Source: Pseudomonadota bacterium | GTDB taxonomy: Bacteria; Pseudomonadota; Gammaproteobacteria; Steroidobacterales; Steroidobacteraceae | DNA: 64,000 nucleotides | NCBI GenBank assembly: GCA_023391815.1 | Contig: JAEWAF010000038.1 | Coordinates: forward strand, 1-64,000 | Direction: 5' to 3' | In this document: positions 50,947 to 59,524 of the stretch, piece by piece | Layout: each line of letters opens with the position of its first letter | How positions within the stretch are numbered: position 1 is the stretch's first letter | Translations under genes and position numbers: made by a program | The notes under the pieces: generated by a model | Databases searched by the model: none | Told to the model about the DNA's origin: nothing | What the model saw: only the letters and a program-made list of their open reading frames with translations

Positions 50947-52446
50947 TCAAAGCAAGTACAGGACTGCCCAAAGCCCGCTCAACGTCAAGGTGATGGTGTA
51001 TGGCAACGCCATCCAGACCATCTTCCCATACGACAGGCGGATCAGCGGCGCCACCGCCGACGTGAGCAGAAACAACAGCGCCGCCTGGCCATTGGGGGTG
51101 GCGATGCTGGGAATGTTGGTGCCGGTGTTGATCGCCACCGCCAGCCGGCCGAACTCGGGCGCCGTGATCGCTCCCTCCAGCAGCGCGGCTTTGACTTCCG
51201 TGATGTAAATGGTGGCGACGAACACGTTGTCGCTCACCGAGGACAACAGCCCGCTCGCCAGATAGAAGATCGCCGCCCGCACCTCCGCCGACTGATGCAG
51301 AGCCCAGCCCACCACCGGCTCGAACAAGTGCTGGTCGTGGATCTGCGCCACGATGACGAAAAACACGACGATCAGCGCGGTGAACGGCAATGCCGCCTCG
51401 AACGCTTTGCCCAGCCGATGCTCCTCGGTCACGCCGGTGAACGCCGTTGCCAGAACAATCACCAACAGGCCGATCAGACCCACCGCCGCGAGGTGGAACG
51501 CCAGCGCGAACACCAGAATCAGCGCCGTGATGGCCTGGACCCAAATGATCGCGACATCGCGCTGCGTGCGATTCGCCTGTTGTTGCTGATCGTAACTTTC
51601 GAGCACGTGACGGACCGCCTCCGGCAAGCGCGTGCCATAACCGAACCATTTCATGTGTTCGATGACCAGACAGGTGGCGATGCCCACCACGAACACCGGC
51701 AGCGCGACCGGGGCCACGTTCGAGAAAAACTCCAAGAAATTCCAACCCGCCTGCTCGGCGACGAGCACGTTTTGCGGCTGCCCCACCGGAGTCATGACGC
51801 CTCCGAGCACCGTGCCGGCTCCCGCATGCATCAATAGGCCGCGCAGCACCGCGCGAAACGAATCCAGATCCGAGCGATGCAAATCCCCGACATGCTCGTC
51901 GGCCGAGCTGTCGTGCGGATCCTGATGAGACTTGCCCGAGGCGACCTTGTGATAAACCTCATAGAAGCCCATCGCCACCGTGATGATCACCGCAAGCACA
52001 GTGAGCGCGTCGAGAAACGCCGCGAGCACCGCCGGCACGAGGCAGAACAGGAAGGCCAGCAACAGGTTCGAGCGCACCTTCAGCAGCAGCTTGGTAAAAC
52101 AAAACACCAGCATCTCTTTCAGAAAGAAGATGCCGGCGACCATGAAGATCAGCAGCAGGATGATGGGAAACGCGGTGAGCGTGTGCTGATAGACCGAATC
52201 CGGGTGAGTCAGCCCCAGCAGCACCGCTTCCAGCGCGAGCAGGCCGCCGGGCTGCAATGGATAACACTTCAACGCCATTGCCAGCGTGAAGATGAACTGC
52301 AGCAGGATGAGCCAGGCCGCTGCGGTCGCGCCGTGCGCGCCCCCGAACCACAGCACGAGCGGATTGAGCAGCAGGAAACCGATGATGGTCAGCTTGTACC
52401 AGCGCGGCGCTTGTCCTAGAAACAGATTGCGAAACGCGAGCAGCAT
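50947..52446 (-). CDS. nhaB: Sodium/proton antiporter NhaB
   Basis: An inner-membrane Na+/H+ antiporter of 499 residues with about 12 helices. The N-terminal RNLFLGQAPRWYKLTIIGFLLLNP and FMVAGIFFLKEMLVF, LDALTVLAVIITVAMGFYEVYHKV, GGVMTPVGQPQNVLVAEQAGW and INTGTNIPSIATPNGQAALLFLLTSA segments are conserved in NhaB. It lies nine bases downstream of dnaQ. Confidence 0.96.
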   Translation of the reverse strand: MLLAFRNLFLGQAPRWYKLTIIGFLLLNPLVLWFGGAHGATAAAWLILLQFIFTLAMALKCYPLQPGGLLALEAVLLGLTHPDSVYQHTLTAFPIILLLIFMVAGIFFLKEMLVFCFTKLLLKVRSNLLLAFLFCLVPAVLAAFLDALTVLAVIITVAMGFYEVYHKVASGKSHQDPHDSSADEHVGDLHRSDLDSFRAVLRGLLMHAGAGTVLGGVMTPVGQPQNVLVAEQAGWNFLEFFSNVAPVALPVFVVGIATCLVIEHMKWFGYGTRLPEAVRHVLESYDQQQQANRTQRDVAIIWVQAITALILVFALAFHLAAVGLIGLLVIVLATAFTGVTEEHRLGKAFEAALPFTALIVVFFVIVAQIHDQHLFEPVVGWALHQSAEVRAAIFYLASGLLSSVSDNVFVATIYITEVKAALLEGAITAPEFGRLAVAINTGTNIPSIATPNGQAALLFLLTSAVAPLIRLSYGKMVWMALPYTITLTLSGLWAVLYLL

Positions 52447-52455
52447 GGCCGCGGA

Positions 52456-53223
52456 TCAGGCCAGTGCCGCCGCAGGTTGCGCAGCCGCGGGCGCGGGCGT
52501 CATCGAGGGCAACGCCAGCTGTTTGAAGATCGTCTTGCCGCCGCTGCTCTTGTCGATCGTCGTCAGCATGCGCTCATGCGCGACCAGTTCCTCTTCGGTC
52601 GCTCGCAAGACACGCAACACCCCACGCGGTCGCATGACCACAGCGACCGGTTCGAAGGCGACGTCCTTGTTGGCTGCGGTGTCCTCGCCCAGGATGAGCG
52701 CGGTCTGGCCGCCGGTCATCGCCAGATAGACTTCGAGCAGGATCTGCGCGTCGAGCAATGCGCCGTGCAGCTCGCGATGCGAGTTGTCGATGTCGTAGCG
52801 CTTACACAGCGCGTCCAGGCTGTTGCGCTGGCCCGGATGCATCTGACGCGCGAGCGGCAAAGTGTCGATGACTTTGCAGATGTTACGCGTCTGCCGCAGC
52901 GGACCCGGCAATCGCTTCAGCTCGGCGTCGAGAAAGGCCAGGTCGAAGGCCGCGTTGTGGATGATCAGCTCGGCGCCGCTGATGAACTCGATCAGCTCAT
53001 CGACGATATCGGCGAAGCGCGGCTGCTGGGCCAGGAATTCGTTGGTGAGACCGTGCACCTGGATGGCGCCGCGATCCACTTCGCGATCCGGCCGCAGATA
53101 GCGATGAAAGGTGCGCCCGGTCTTGCGCCGATTGACCATCTCGACGCAGCCGATTTCGATGATGCGATGGCCTTGCTCGGGCTCGAGGCCGGTGGTTTCG
53201 GTATCGAGGATGATCTGCCGCAT
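52456..53223 (-). CDS. dnaQ: DNA polymerase III epsilon subunit (proofreading exonuclease)
   Basis: 3'-5' exonuclease of the replicase. DxE metal ligands are Asp7 and Glu9 in LDTETTGLEP, followed by RIIEIGCVEMVNRRKTG, the HNAAFDLAFLDAEL Exo II block and the C-terminal HGALLDAQILLEVYLAMTGGQ Exo III block with His and Asp. At 255 residues it is the usual length. In E. coli dnaQ is next to rnhA; here the wbpE-like gene is inserted between them. Confidence 0.96.
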   Translation of the reverse strand: MRQIILDTETTGLEPEQGHRIIEIGCVEMVNRRKTGRTFHRYLRPDREVDRGAIQVHGLTNEFLAQQPRFADIVDELIEFISGAELIIHNAAFDLAFLDAELKRLPGPLRQTRNICKVIDTLPLARQMHPGQRNSLDALCKRYDIDNSHRELHGALLDAQILLEVYLAMTGGQTALILGEDTAANKDVAFEPVAVVMRPRGVLRVLRATEEELVAHERMLTTIDKSSGGKTIFKQLALPSMTPAPAAAQPAAALA

Positions 53224-53229
53224 CGGCCG

Positions 53230-54354
53230 TCAGCCCAGCACCGATTCCTTGAGCGCGTTCACGACCTGCGCCTGCTGCGCCTCGGTCAGATACGGATGCA
53301 TGGGCAAACTGAGGACGCGATTGCCGACCGCCTCGGAAACCGGGAAGCTGCCAACGCCTTGGCCGAGGCTCGCGAACACGGGCTGCAAGTGCAGCGGCAC
53401 CGGATAGTGCACCGCTGTCGGAATTCCGCGAGCTTTCATGCCCTGCTCGACCTTGGCTCGATCGGCCACTTCAACGGTGTATTGCGCGTACACGCTCGTG
53501 CAGTTCGGCGCGATGTACGGCGTGACCACTTTGCGCGAAGGCTCGCTCTCTTTCGCGAACGCCGCCTCGATCAGCTGCGAGTAGCGCGCGCCGATCTTGA
53601 TACGCGACTCGACTTCCTCGGGGAAGATTTCCATTTTCGCGAGCAACACCGCCGCTTGCAGGGTATCGAGTCGACCGTTGATGCCGAGCCGCGGATGGTG
53701 ATAACGACGATCCTGACCGTGCACCCGGATCTCTCGCATCAGCTTGGCCAGATGGTCATCGTCGGTGAACAACGCGCCGCCATCGCCATAGGCACCGAGC
53801 GGCTTGGAAGGAAAGAACGAGGTCGAGCCGACTTCCGACACCGCGCACGAGCGCTTGCCCTTGTAGGTCGCACCGAAGCTCTGCGCGGCATCTTCGATCA
53901 CCGGGATCCGATGCTTGCGCGCGATCGCGTTGATCGCATCCATATCGGCGCACTGACCGTACAGCGACACCGGCATGATGGCCTTAGTCTTCGGCGTGAT
54001 GGCGGCTTCGATCAACTTCGGATCGATGTTGTAGGTGCGCGCGTCGATATCGACGTACACCGGCTTGGCGCCGGCCAACGCGATCATTTCACCCGTCGCG
54101 ATGAACGTGAATGGCGAGGTGATGACTTCATCGCCCGGCCCGATGCCGTACGCCATCAATGCGATCAGCAGAGTGTCCGTGCCGCTCGATGCCCCGATGC
54201 AATGTTTTGCGCCGACGTACTCGGCGAGCTTGTTCTCGAGCTCGACCGTTTCCGCGCCCAGGATGTATTGGCCATGTTCCAGCACTGTACGAATGCGCGC
54301 ATTGACCGACTCCTGCACGCGGCGGTACTGGGTTTTGAGATCGATGAAATCCAT
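53230..54354 (-). CDS. wbpE: WbpE-like UDP-sugar aminotransferase (DegT family)
   Basis: A PLP aminotransferase of 374 residues that closely follows Pseudomonas WbpE, which aminates UDP-2-acetamido-3-keto-glucuronate. FIDLKTQYRRVQESVNARI at the start, LEHGQYILG, GASSGTDTL, PVSLYGQCADMDAINAIA, EDAAQSFGATYKGKRSCAVS and SFFPSKPLGAYGDGGALF with Lys184 as Schiff base are shared. ATG 54354 fits WbpE; the longer frame is not conserved. The gene sits six bases before dnaQ and 73 bases after rnhA, in housekeeping surroundings and away from its pathway partners. Confidence 0.9.
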   Translation of the reverse strand: MDFIDLKTQYRRVQESVNARIRTVLEHGQYILGAETVELENKLAEYVGAKHCIGASSGTDTLLIALMAYGIGPGDEVITSPFTFIATGEMIALAGAKPVYVDIDARTYNIDPKLIEAAITPKTKAIMPVSLYGQCADMDAINAIARKHRIPVIEDAAQSFGATYKGKRSCAVSEVGSTSFFPSKPLGAYGDGGALFTDDDHLAKLMREIRVHGQDRRYHHPRLGINGRLDTLQAAVLLAKMEIFPEEVESRIKIGARYSQLIEAAFAKESEPSRKVVTPYIAPNCTSVYAQYTVEVADRAKVEQGMKARGIPTAVHYPVPLHLQPVFASLGQGVGSFPVSEAVGNRVLSLPMHPYLTEAQQAQVVNALKESVLG

Positions 54355-54427
54355 GAGGCAGCGGTGTCCGGTGAGCGATGGGTCGCTAGTGTAAGAAAAC
54401 GGGCCGGGTTGAACCAACCCCAAATCG

Positions 54428-54880
54428 CTAGCCGCCAACAGCGGTTCGCTGCATCTCGTCGATCGCTTCGTTCGCCAGTCGATCGGCGCGCTCGTTGCCG
54501 GGAATGCCGGCGTGGCCCTTCACCCAGTGCCATTCGATCTTGTGCCGCGCGATCTCGCGCTCCAGCGCCTGCCACAGATCGACGTTCTTCACCGGCTTTT
54601 TATCGGCGGTGCGCCAGTCGCGCAGTTTCCACTGCGCCATCCATTCGAGGATGCCTTTGCGAACGTACTGCGAGTCGGTGTAGAGCACCACGTCGCAGCC
54701 GCGCTTCAACGCCGCGAGCGCCTGGATGGCCGCGGTCAGCTCCATGCGATTGTTGGTGGTGAGCAGCTCGGCGCCCTTGAGCTCTTTCTCGTGCTCGCCC
54801 GAACGCAGAATCGCGCCCCATCCGCCCGGCCCCGGATTGCCGCGGCAAGCACCATCGGTATAGATCTCGACTGCGGCCAT
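54428..54880 (-). CDS. rnhA: Ribonuclease HI
   Basis: Cleaves RNA in RNA/DNA hybrids. All active-site residues are in place: Asp9 (YTDGACRGNPGPGGWG), Glu47 (NNRMELTA), Asp69 (YTDSQYV), His124 and Asp134 (ERADRLAN). Length 150 matches the E. coli enzyme. It precedes wbpE and follows the YafS-like methyltransferase gene by 20 bases. Confidence 0.98.
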   Translation of the reverse strand: MAAVEIYTDGACRGNPGPGGWGAILRSGEHEKELKGAELLTTNNRMELTAAIQALAALKRGCDVVLYTDSQYVRKGILEWMAQWKLRDWRTADKKPVKNVDLWQALEREIARHKIEWHWVKGHAGIPGNERADRLANEAIDEMQRTAVGG

Positions 54881-54900
54881 TTATGAATGTTGTTGGTGAA

Positions 54901-55650
54901 TCACATGCGATTCGCGTTACGCGGCGTGGTCGGCTCGATGAGCCCCCCGACCACTTTGGGCCGCAACCGCCAGCGCGGACGAATCGGCGTCAGTGTGTAC
55001 ACGCGTTTGCGCGCCTTGATCAGATAGCCGCCGGCGAACATCGGCCAGAGATAGTTGCCGCTGCGCTCGAAGAACCGTTGTGTCGCGGGCGAGCTCGCGG
55101 TGAACGGCAAGCTGAACAGATAACGTCGCGAGTCGACGACCTCGAAGCCGAGCAATTTGAGCCAGTCGCGCAACCGGCCCTCGCCGATCAGCCGCTCGGT
55201 CCCCGGCGGAAAGCCGTTCTTCGCGAACCAGTGCCGCAGACCCCAGCTGGAAAACGGCCGGAATCCGAACACGATCAAGTGTCCCTCGGCAGACAGAATG
55301 CGCCCGACCTCGCGCACGATCTCGTGCGGCTCGGGCTCGTACTCCAACGTGTGCGGCAACAGAACGGCGTCGACTGAATCCGACTGGATCGCGAGCGCAT
55401 CGGTGCGCGAACGAATCGCGGAAGCCGCACCCGGCACGCGCGTGCCGTGCCAGGCCAGCACCGATTTGCGTTGAGTGCGCGCTTCGGACATCAAACCGTC
55501 GTCGTCGCCCCATTGCCCGATTTGCAGCAGTTGCCAACCGAACACTTGCGCGAGCGCCTCGCCCGCGAGCTTGCGCTCGAGCGCATAGACCCGCTGGCCG
55601 AGCGGCGAGCGCAGCCAAGCATGCAGGTCGAGAGCGGAGGGTTCGGTCAT
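54901..55650 (-). CDS. Class I methyltransferase, YafS-like
   Basis: A 249-residue SAM methyltransferase of the Methyltransf_11 type with SDAVLLPHTLEYEPEPHEIVREVGRILSAEGHLIVFGFRPFSSWGLRHW as the motif II-III region and a C-terminal KRVYTLTPIRP stretch. The glycine-rich motif I is poorly conserved (QLLQIGQWGDDDGL). The position between gloB (divergent) and rnhA is the same as that of E. coli yafS. Substrate unknown. Confidence 0.85.
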   Translation of the reverse strand: MTEPSALDLHAWLRSPLGQRVYALERKLAGEALAQVFGWQLLQIGQWGDDDGLMSEARTQRKSVLAWHGTRVPGAASAIRSRTDALAIQSDSVDAVLLPHTLEYEPEPHEIVREVGRILSAEGHLIVFGFRPFSSWGLRHWFAKNGFPPGTERLIGEGRLRDWLKLLGFEVVDSRRYLFSLPFTASSPATQRFFERSGNYLWPMFAGGYLIKARKRVYTLTPIRPRWRLRPKVVGGLIEPTTPRNANRM

Positions 55651-55852
55651 AACACAAGGATAACGGATCGGCGCTGCTACGGGTTCGGTGCATGGAGGCG
55701 GACTTGTGTCGCAACTTCCGCACCGAGCCGTGCGGCCGGGGAACCGGTTCCCAAAACCGACGCTTGTAACACACAGATTAATGCTTGCCGCTCAGCCACA
55801 TGGCATGTTTAATACCCGCAGGTACGGTTCTTTCTGGGGTCGGTCCACAACG

Positions 55853-56632
55853 ATGCTGCAAGTGACCCCGGTTCGGGCATTTACTGACAATTACATCTGG
55901 CTGATCCATTCGCCAAACGACCCCTCGCGCGTGGTCGCGGTGGATCCCGGTGATGCCAAGCCGGTCGAGCGCCAGCTCGCCTCCCGCAATCTCACGCTGT
56001 CCGGACTGCTCATCACGCATTGGCACGGCGATCACGTCGGCGGCGTCGACGAGCTGCTCAACAACCGTCCCGGCATTCCGATCTACGGACCGGCCAACGA
56101 AACCATTCCCGGCAACCCGAAGCGGCTGCGTGAAGGCGACCTCGCCCTTTTTCCCGAGCTTGCGCTGGCGTTCGATGTGCTAGACGTACCTGGCCACACT
56201 TCAGGTCACATCGCGTACGTCGGTCATGGCGCCGTGTTCTGCGGCGATACGCTGTTCAGCGGTGGATGCGGCCGATTGTTCGAGGGCACGGCGGAACAAA
56301 TGCACCATTCGCTGTCCAAGCTTGCGGCCCTGCCTGCCGAAACGTTGGTGTACTGCGCGCACGAGTACACCCTAAGCAACTTGAAATTCGGTCTGGCGGT
56401 GCAGCCCGGCAACGACGCCGCGGCGAGCTATCTGGCTCATTGCCGTGAATTGCGAGCCCGGGATGAGGCAACGATTCCAAGCGACATCAGGCGGGAGAGG
56501 AATGTGAACCCTTTTCTGCGCTGTGACGATGAGACTGTGAAACAGGCCGCTGAAGCCTATGCCGGTCGCAGGTTACCTAGTCAACCTGAAGTGTTCGCCG
56601 TCATTCGGCAGTGGAAAGACAATTTTCGCTGA
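55853..56632 (+). CDS. gloB: Hydroxyacylglutathione hydrolase (glyoxalase II)
   Basis: Hydrolyses S-lactoylglutathione in methylglyoxal detoxification. The metallo-beta-lactamase metal motif is HWHGDHVGG (His56, His58, Asp60, His61), with GHTSGHIAY, FCGDTLFSGGCGRLFEG and YCAHEYTLSNLKF containing the remaining ligands. The C-terminal HAGH domain ends in VFAVIRQWKDNF. Its 259 residues are typical. The start is ATG 55853 (MLQVTPVRAFTDNYIW, as in the family); upstream codons are not conserved. It is divergent from the YafS-like gene. Confidence 0.96.
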   Translation: MLQVTPVRAFTDNYIWLIHSPNDPSRVVAVDPGDAKPVERQLASRNLTLSGLLITHWHGDHVGGVDELLNNRPGIPIYGPANETIPGNPKRLREGDLALFPELALAFDVLDVPGHTSGHIAYVGHGAVFCGDTLFSGGCGRLFEGTAEQMHHSLSKLAALPAETLVYCAHEYTLSNLKFGLAVQPGNDAAASYLAHCRELRARDEATIPSDIRRERNVNPFLRCDDETVKQAAEAYAGRRLPSQPEVFAVIRQWKDNFR

Positions 56633-56720
56633 TGGCCCCCGCAAGAAGGCCGATGGGGTCGCTGGCACGTATTCAAGCAAGGTGCACGGGCACCGGAGTG
56701 TGATGGGAGTCGCCCGCCGG

Positions 56721-56736
56721 CTCGGCGTACGCCGAG
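56721..56736. promoter_or_regulatory. Perfect 16-base palindrome upstream of mltD
   Basis: CTCGGCGTACGCCGAG is self-complementary over 16 bases. It lies 80 bases before the mltD start in the 183-base gloB-mltD spacer. It could be an operator or a hairpin near the gloB 3' end; no T tract follows at once, although GCGTTTTAGTTT begins 15 bases further. Confidence 0.3.
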
Positions 56737-56767
56737 TATCAAGGGCCGATGCGTTTTAGTTTCAGCG

Positions 56768-56803
56768 CCTGCCTCCTACGAATTCGATAAGGGGCGAGGC
56801 AGG
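56768..56803 (+). promoter_or_regulatory. 5' leader hairpin next to the mltD ribosome site
   Basis: CCTGCCTC (56768-56775) pairs exactly with GAGGCAGG (56796-56803). The right arm ends one base before GGAGGG (56805-56810), the mltD Shine-Dalgarno, so folding could affect access to the ribosome site. The 20-base loop makes it moderate in stability. Regulatory meaning is inferred. Confidence 0.35.
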
Positions 56804-56815
56804 TGGAGGGATCAG

Positions 56816-58495
56816 ATGTTTCAGTGGCGACCAGCAACCGCGCTGCCGGCGATTGTATGTACGACCTTCGCGGTCCTGATGGCTGGCTGCAGCCACCTCG
56901 GCGCGAATAGCGACGAAGACGACGAGGATTCGGTCGAATTCGTCGAGCTGGACCCCGCCATCACCAAGCTCGATGAAGCCGCGATCGGCGTCTCCGGTCC
57001 CGAGCAGATCGAGGAAGCGATCGAAGCCCTCGATGCCCAGACCGGTCCGCGTCTGGTGCGCGAGCTGGGCCCCGACGGCGCTCCGCTGCCTGAAGGCGGC
57101 GACCTGTTCGAGCGTATCCGCAAGGGTTACACCCTGAGCGACATCGATCATCCGTCCGTCGACATCGAGCTGCGCTGGTTCGTCAATCATCCCGATTATC
57201 TGGATCGCACCTTCAAGCGCGGCGAGCGCTATCTGCACTACATCGTCGGCGAGCTTGAAGCCCGCAATATGCCGCTCGAGCTGGCGCTGCTGCCGGTCGT
57301 CGAGAGCGCCTTCAATCCCGTCGCCTTCTCCCGCGCCCGCGCCTCGGGCCTGTGGCAGTTCATTGCCGAGACCGGGCGTCGATATGGCCTGAAACAGAAC
57401 TGGTATTACGACGGTCGCCGCGACGTGGTCGCCTCCACGAGCGCCGCGCTGGATTACCTGCAGTTCCTGCACGACGAGTTCGACGGCGACTGGCTGCTCG
57501 CTGTCGCCGCATATAACTGCGGCGAAGCCCGCGTCGCGCGCGAAGTCGAACGCAATCTGAATGCCGGCAAGCCCACCGATTATTTCAGCCTGAGGCTGCC
57601 TCGCGAGACGCAAGCGTACGTGCCCAAGTTGCTCGCGATGCGCCGGATCGTCGGCGACCCGACCAGTCATGGCCTGGCGTTCGCGCCGATCCCCAACGCG
57701 CCCTACTTCACCAAGGTCGACGTCGGTGGCCAGCTCGATCTGCACGTCGCCGCCGAGCTCGCCGACATGTCGAAGGAAGAGCTGCTGGCGCTGAATCCGG
57801 CCTTCAATCACTGGGTCACCGATCCGGACGGCCCGCACCAGATCCTGGTCCCGATCGATCGTCACGAGCGCTTCAAAGAAGGCATCGCGGCCCTGCCCCC
57901 GACCGAGCGCGTGCGCGTCGTGTATCACCGCGTCCGTCGCGGCGACACGCTCGGCGGCATCGCCGACAAGTACAACATCTCGGTCGCGGCGTTGAAGAGC
58001 ACCAACAAGATTCGCGGCACTATGATTCATCCGGGGCAGGAACTGCTGATCGCCGCGGCGCCAAAGGGCATGAAGCTGCCGAGCGAAGCACAGCTCGCCT
58101 CGTATGAAGAACCCGCCCCGAAGCGGGCCCGCACGCCTATGGACAAACATGTCGTGCGCGCAGGTGACACGCTGTGGAGCATCGCGAAGACGCACGGGGT
58201 GAGCATGGATCGTCTCGCTAAGGGCAACAATCTGGACAGCGACGACACCCTCTCGGTCGGCCAGGTGCTCTCGATTCCAGGGACCGCCAAACTTGCAACC
58301 ACCGATAGCAGCACCGTGGCGCGCTCCACCACTTACGTGGTTCGCCGCGGCGACTCGCTCTCCACCATCGCCACCAAGTTCCGCGTCCGACTCACCGACC
58401 TGCTCGGCTGGAACAACCTGAAGAAAGGCAGCGTCATCAAGCCGGGCCAGCGCCTGGTGATGTACATCGAAGATCGCCGCCGCGCCGGCATCTGA
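56816..58495 (+). CDS. mltD: Membrane-bound lytic murein transglycosylase D
   Basis: An outer-membrane lipoprotein that cleaves peptidoglycan glycan strands to 1,6-anhydro products. Lipobox LMAGC (Cys25) ends the signal. An acidic stretch follows, then the SLT domain (about 145-260) with catalytic Glu163 in ESAFNPVA and SGLWQF, YDGRRDVVASTSAALDYL and AYNCGEARV. Three LysM repeats lie at about 369-413, 444-488 and 505-549 (RRGDTLGGIA, RAGDTLWSIA and RRGDSLSTIA). Start at 56816 follows GGAGGG by five bases. The family usually has two or three LysM copies, so this is a full-length member. Confidence 0.95.
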   Translation: MFQWRPATALPAIVCTTFAVLMAGCSHLGANSDEDDEDSVEFVELDPAITKLDEAAIGVSGPEQIEEAIEALDAQTGPRLVRELGPDGAPLPEGGDLFERIRKGYTLSDIDHPSVDIELRWFVNHPDYLDRTFKRGERYLHYIVGELEARNMPLELALLPVVESAFNPVAFSRARASGLWQFIAETGRRYGLKQNWYYDGRRDVVASTSAALDYLQFLHDEFDGDWLLAVAAYNCGEARVAREVERNLNAGKPTDYFSLRLPRETQAYVPKLLAMRRIVGDPTSHGLAFAPIPNAPYFTKVDVGGQLDLHVAAELADMSKEELLALNPAFNHWVTDPDGPHQILVPIDRHERFKEGIAALPPTERVRVVYHRVRRGDTLGGIADKYNISVAALKSTNKIRGTMIHPGQELLIAAAPKGMKLPSEAQLASYEEPAPKRARTPMDKHVVRAGDTLWSIAKTHGVSMDRLAKGNNLDSDDTLSVGQVLSIPGTAKLATTDSSTVARSTTYVVRRGDSLSTIATKFRVRLTDLLGWNNLKKGSVIKPGQRLVMYIEDRRRAGI

Positions 58496-58583
58496 CCTTT
58501 CCGGGGAGGGGCCGCCGCCGCGGACCCTCCTGTTCCGCCGTATCCGTTAAACTACGCTCCAGTTTTGTTCACCGGAGCGATTC

Positions 58584-59372
58584 ATGGCATTCCTCGCAGG
58601 CAAACGCGCCCTCATCATCGGACTGGCGACCGAGCGTTCCATCGCCTACGGCATTGCTCAGGCCATGAAGCGTGAAGGCGCGGAACTGGCGTTCAGCTAC
58701 CAGGAGCGCTTCAAGGATCGCGTCGAGAACATGGGCAAGGAGTTCGGCGCCGCCTCCGTGTTCGAAATGGACGTGGCCAGCGACGAGAGCATCGCCGCCG
58801 GCATCGAGACGCTCAAGAAGACCTGGGACAAGCTCGACATCATCGTTCATGCCGTGGCCTTTGCGCCGTCGGATGCGATTCGCGGCGGCTTCGTCGAATC
58901 GACCACGCGCGAAAACTTTCGCATCGCGCACGACATCTCCAGCTACAGCCTGACCGCCGTCATCAAAGCGGCCGAACCGATGCTCGAAGGGCGCGCCGGA
59001 TCCATCCTCACCCTCACCTATCTCGGCGCGGTTCGCTCGCTGCCGAGCTACAACGTGATGGGTCTGGCGAAGGCGAGCCTGGAAGCCGGCGTTCGTTTCC
59101 TCGCGGCGGATCTCGGCCCCAAAGGCATTCGCGTCAACGGCATTTCGGCCGGTCCGATCAAGACGCTCGCGGCCGCCGGCATCGGTGGCTTCCGCAAGAT
59201 GCTCAGCCATGTCGCGTCGATCGCGCCGCTGCGTCGTAATGTCACGATCGAAGACGTGGGCAATACCGCCGCATTCCTCGCCTCCGATCTGTCGGCCGGC
59301 ATCACCGGCGAAATCATCTACGTCGATGCCGGCTTCAGCACGGTCGGCATGAGTTTCCCTGAAGGGGATTGA
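58584..59372 (+). CDS. fabI: Enoyl-[acyl-carrier-protein] reductase
   Basis: NADH-dependent last reduction of the fatty-acid elongation cycle. ATERSIAYGIAQAM is the cofactor loop. The catalytic residues align exactly with E. coli: Tyr146 (TYLGAV), Tyr156 (SYNVMG) and Lys163 (LAKASLEAG). RVNGISAGPIKTLAAAGI and the C-terminal ITGEIIYVDAGFST complete the family. Length 262 is normal. It stands alone, ending in a strong terminator shared with the convergent ppiD gene. Confidence 0.97.
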   Translation: MAFLAGKRALIIGLATERSIAYGIAQAMKREGAELAFSYQERFKDRVENMGKEFGAASVFEMDVASDESIAAGIETLKKTWDKLDIIVHAVAFAPSDAIRGGFVESTTRENFRIAHDISSYSLTAVIKAAEPMLEGRAGSILTLTYLGAVRSLPSYNVMGLAKASLEAGVRFLAADLGPKGIRVNGISAGPIKTLAAAGIGGFRKMLSHVASIAPLRRNVTIEDVGNTAAFLASDLSAGITGEIIYVDAGFSTVGMSFPEGD

Positions 59373-59415
59373 TCCGAACGGTCGACCTTTCCGATCCCGA
59401 AGGCGATCTCGAATA

Positions 59416-59457
59416 AAAACGCCGCGGCTTCTTACGAAGACCGCGGCGTTCTTTTTA
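59416..59457. terminator. Bidirectional rho-independent terminator between fabI and ppiD
   Basis: AACGCCGCGG (59418-59427) pairs with CCGCGGCGTT (59441-59450), and the loop itself contains CTTC/GAAG. AAAAA precedes and CTTTTT follows, so the signal works for fabI on the plus strand and for ppiD on the minus strand. Confidence 0.9.
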
Positions 59458-59524
59458 CGGGTGGAATCGCCGGCGACGTTTGTTTCCGTGCCGGCGAAAT
59501 CCTTGATGAGTTAACGCGGCTGCG

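Noticed and set aside
52477..54762. 761-codon plus-strand frame opposite dnaQ, wbpE and rnhA
   Set aside because: It crosses three well-conserved minus-strand genes and shows no family features.
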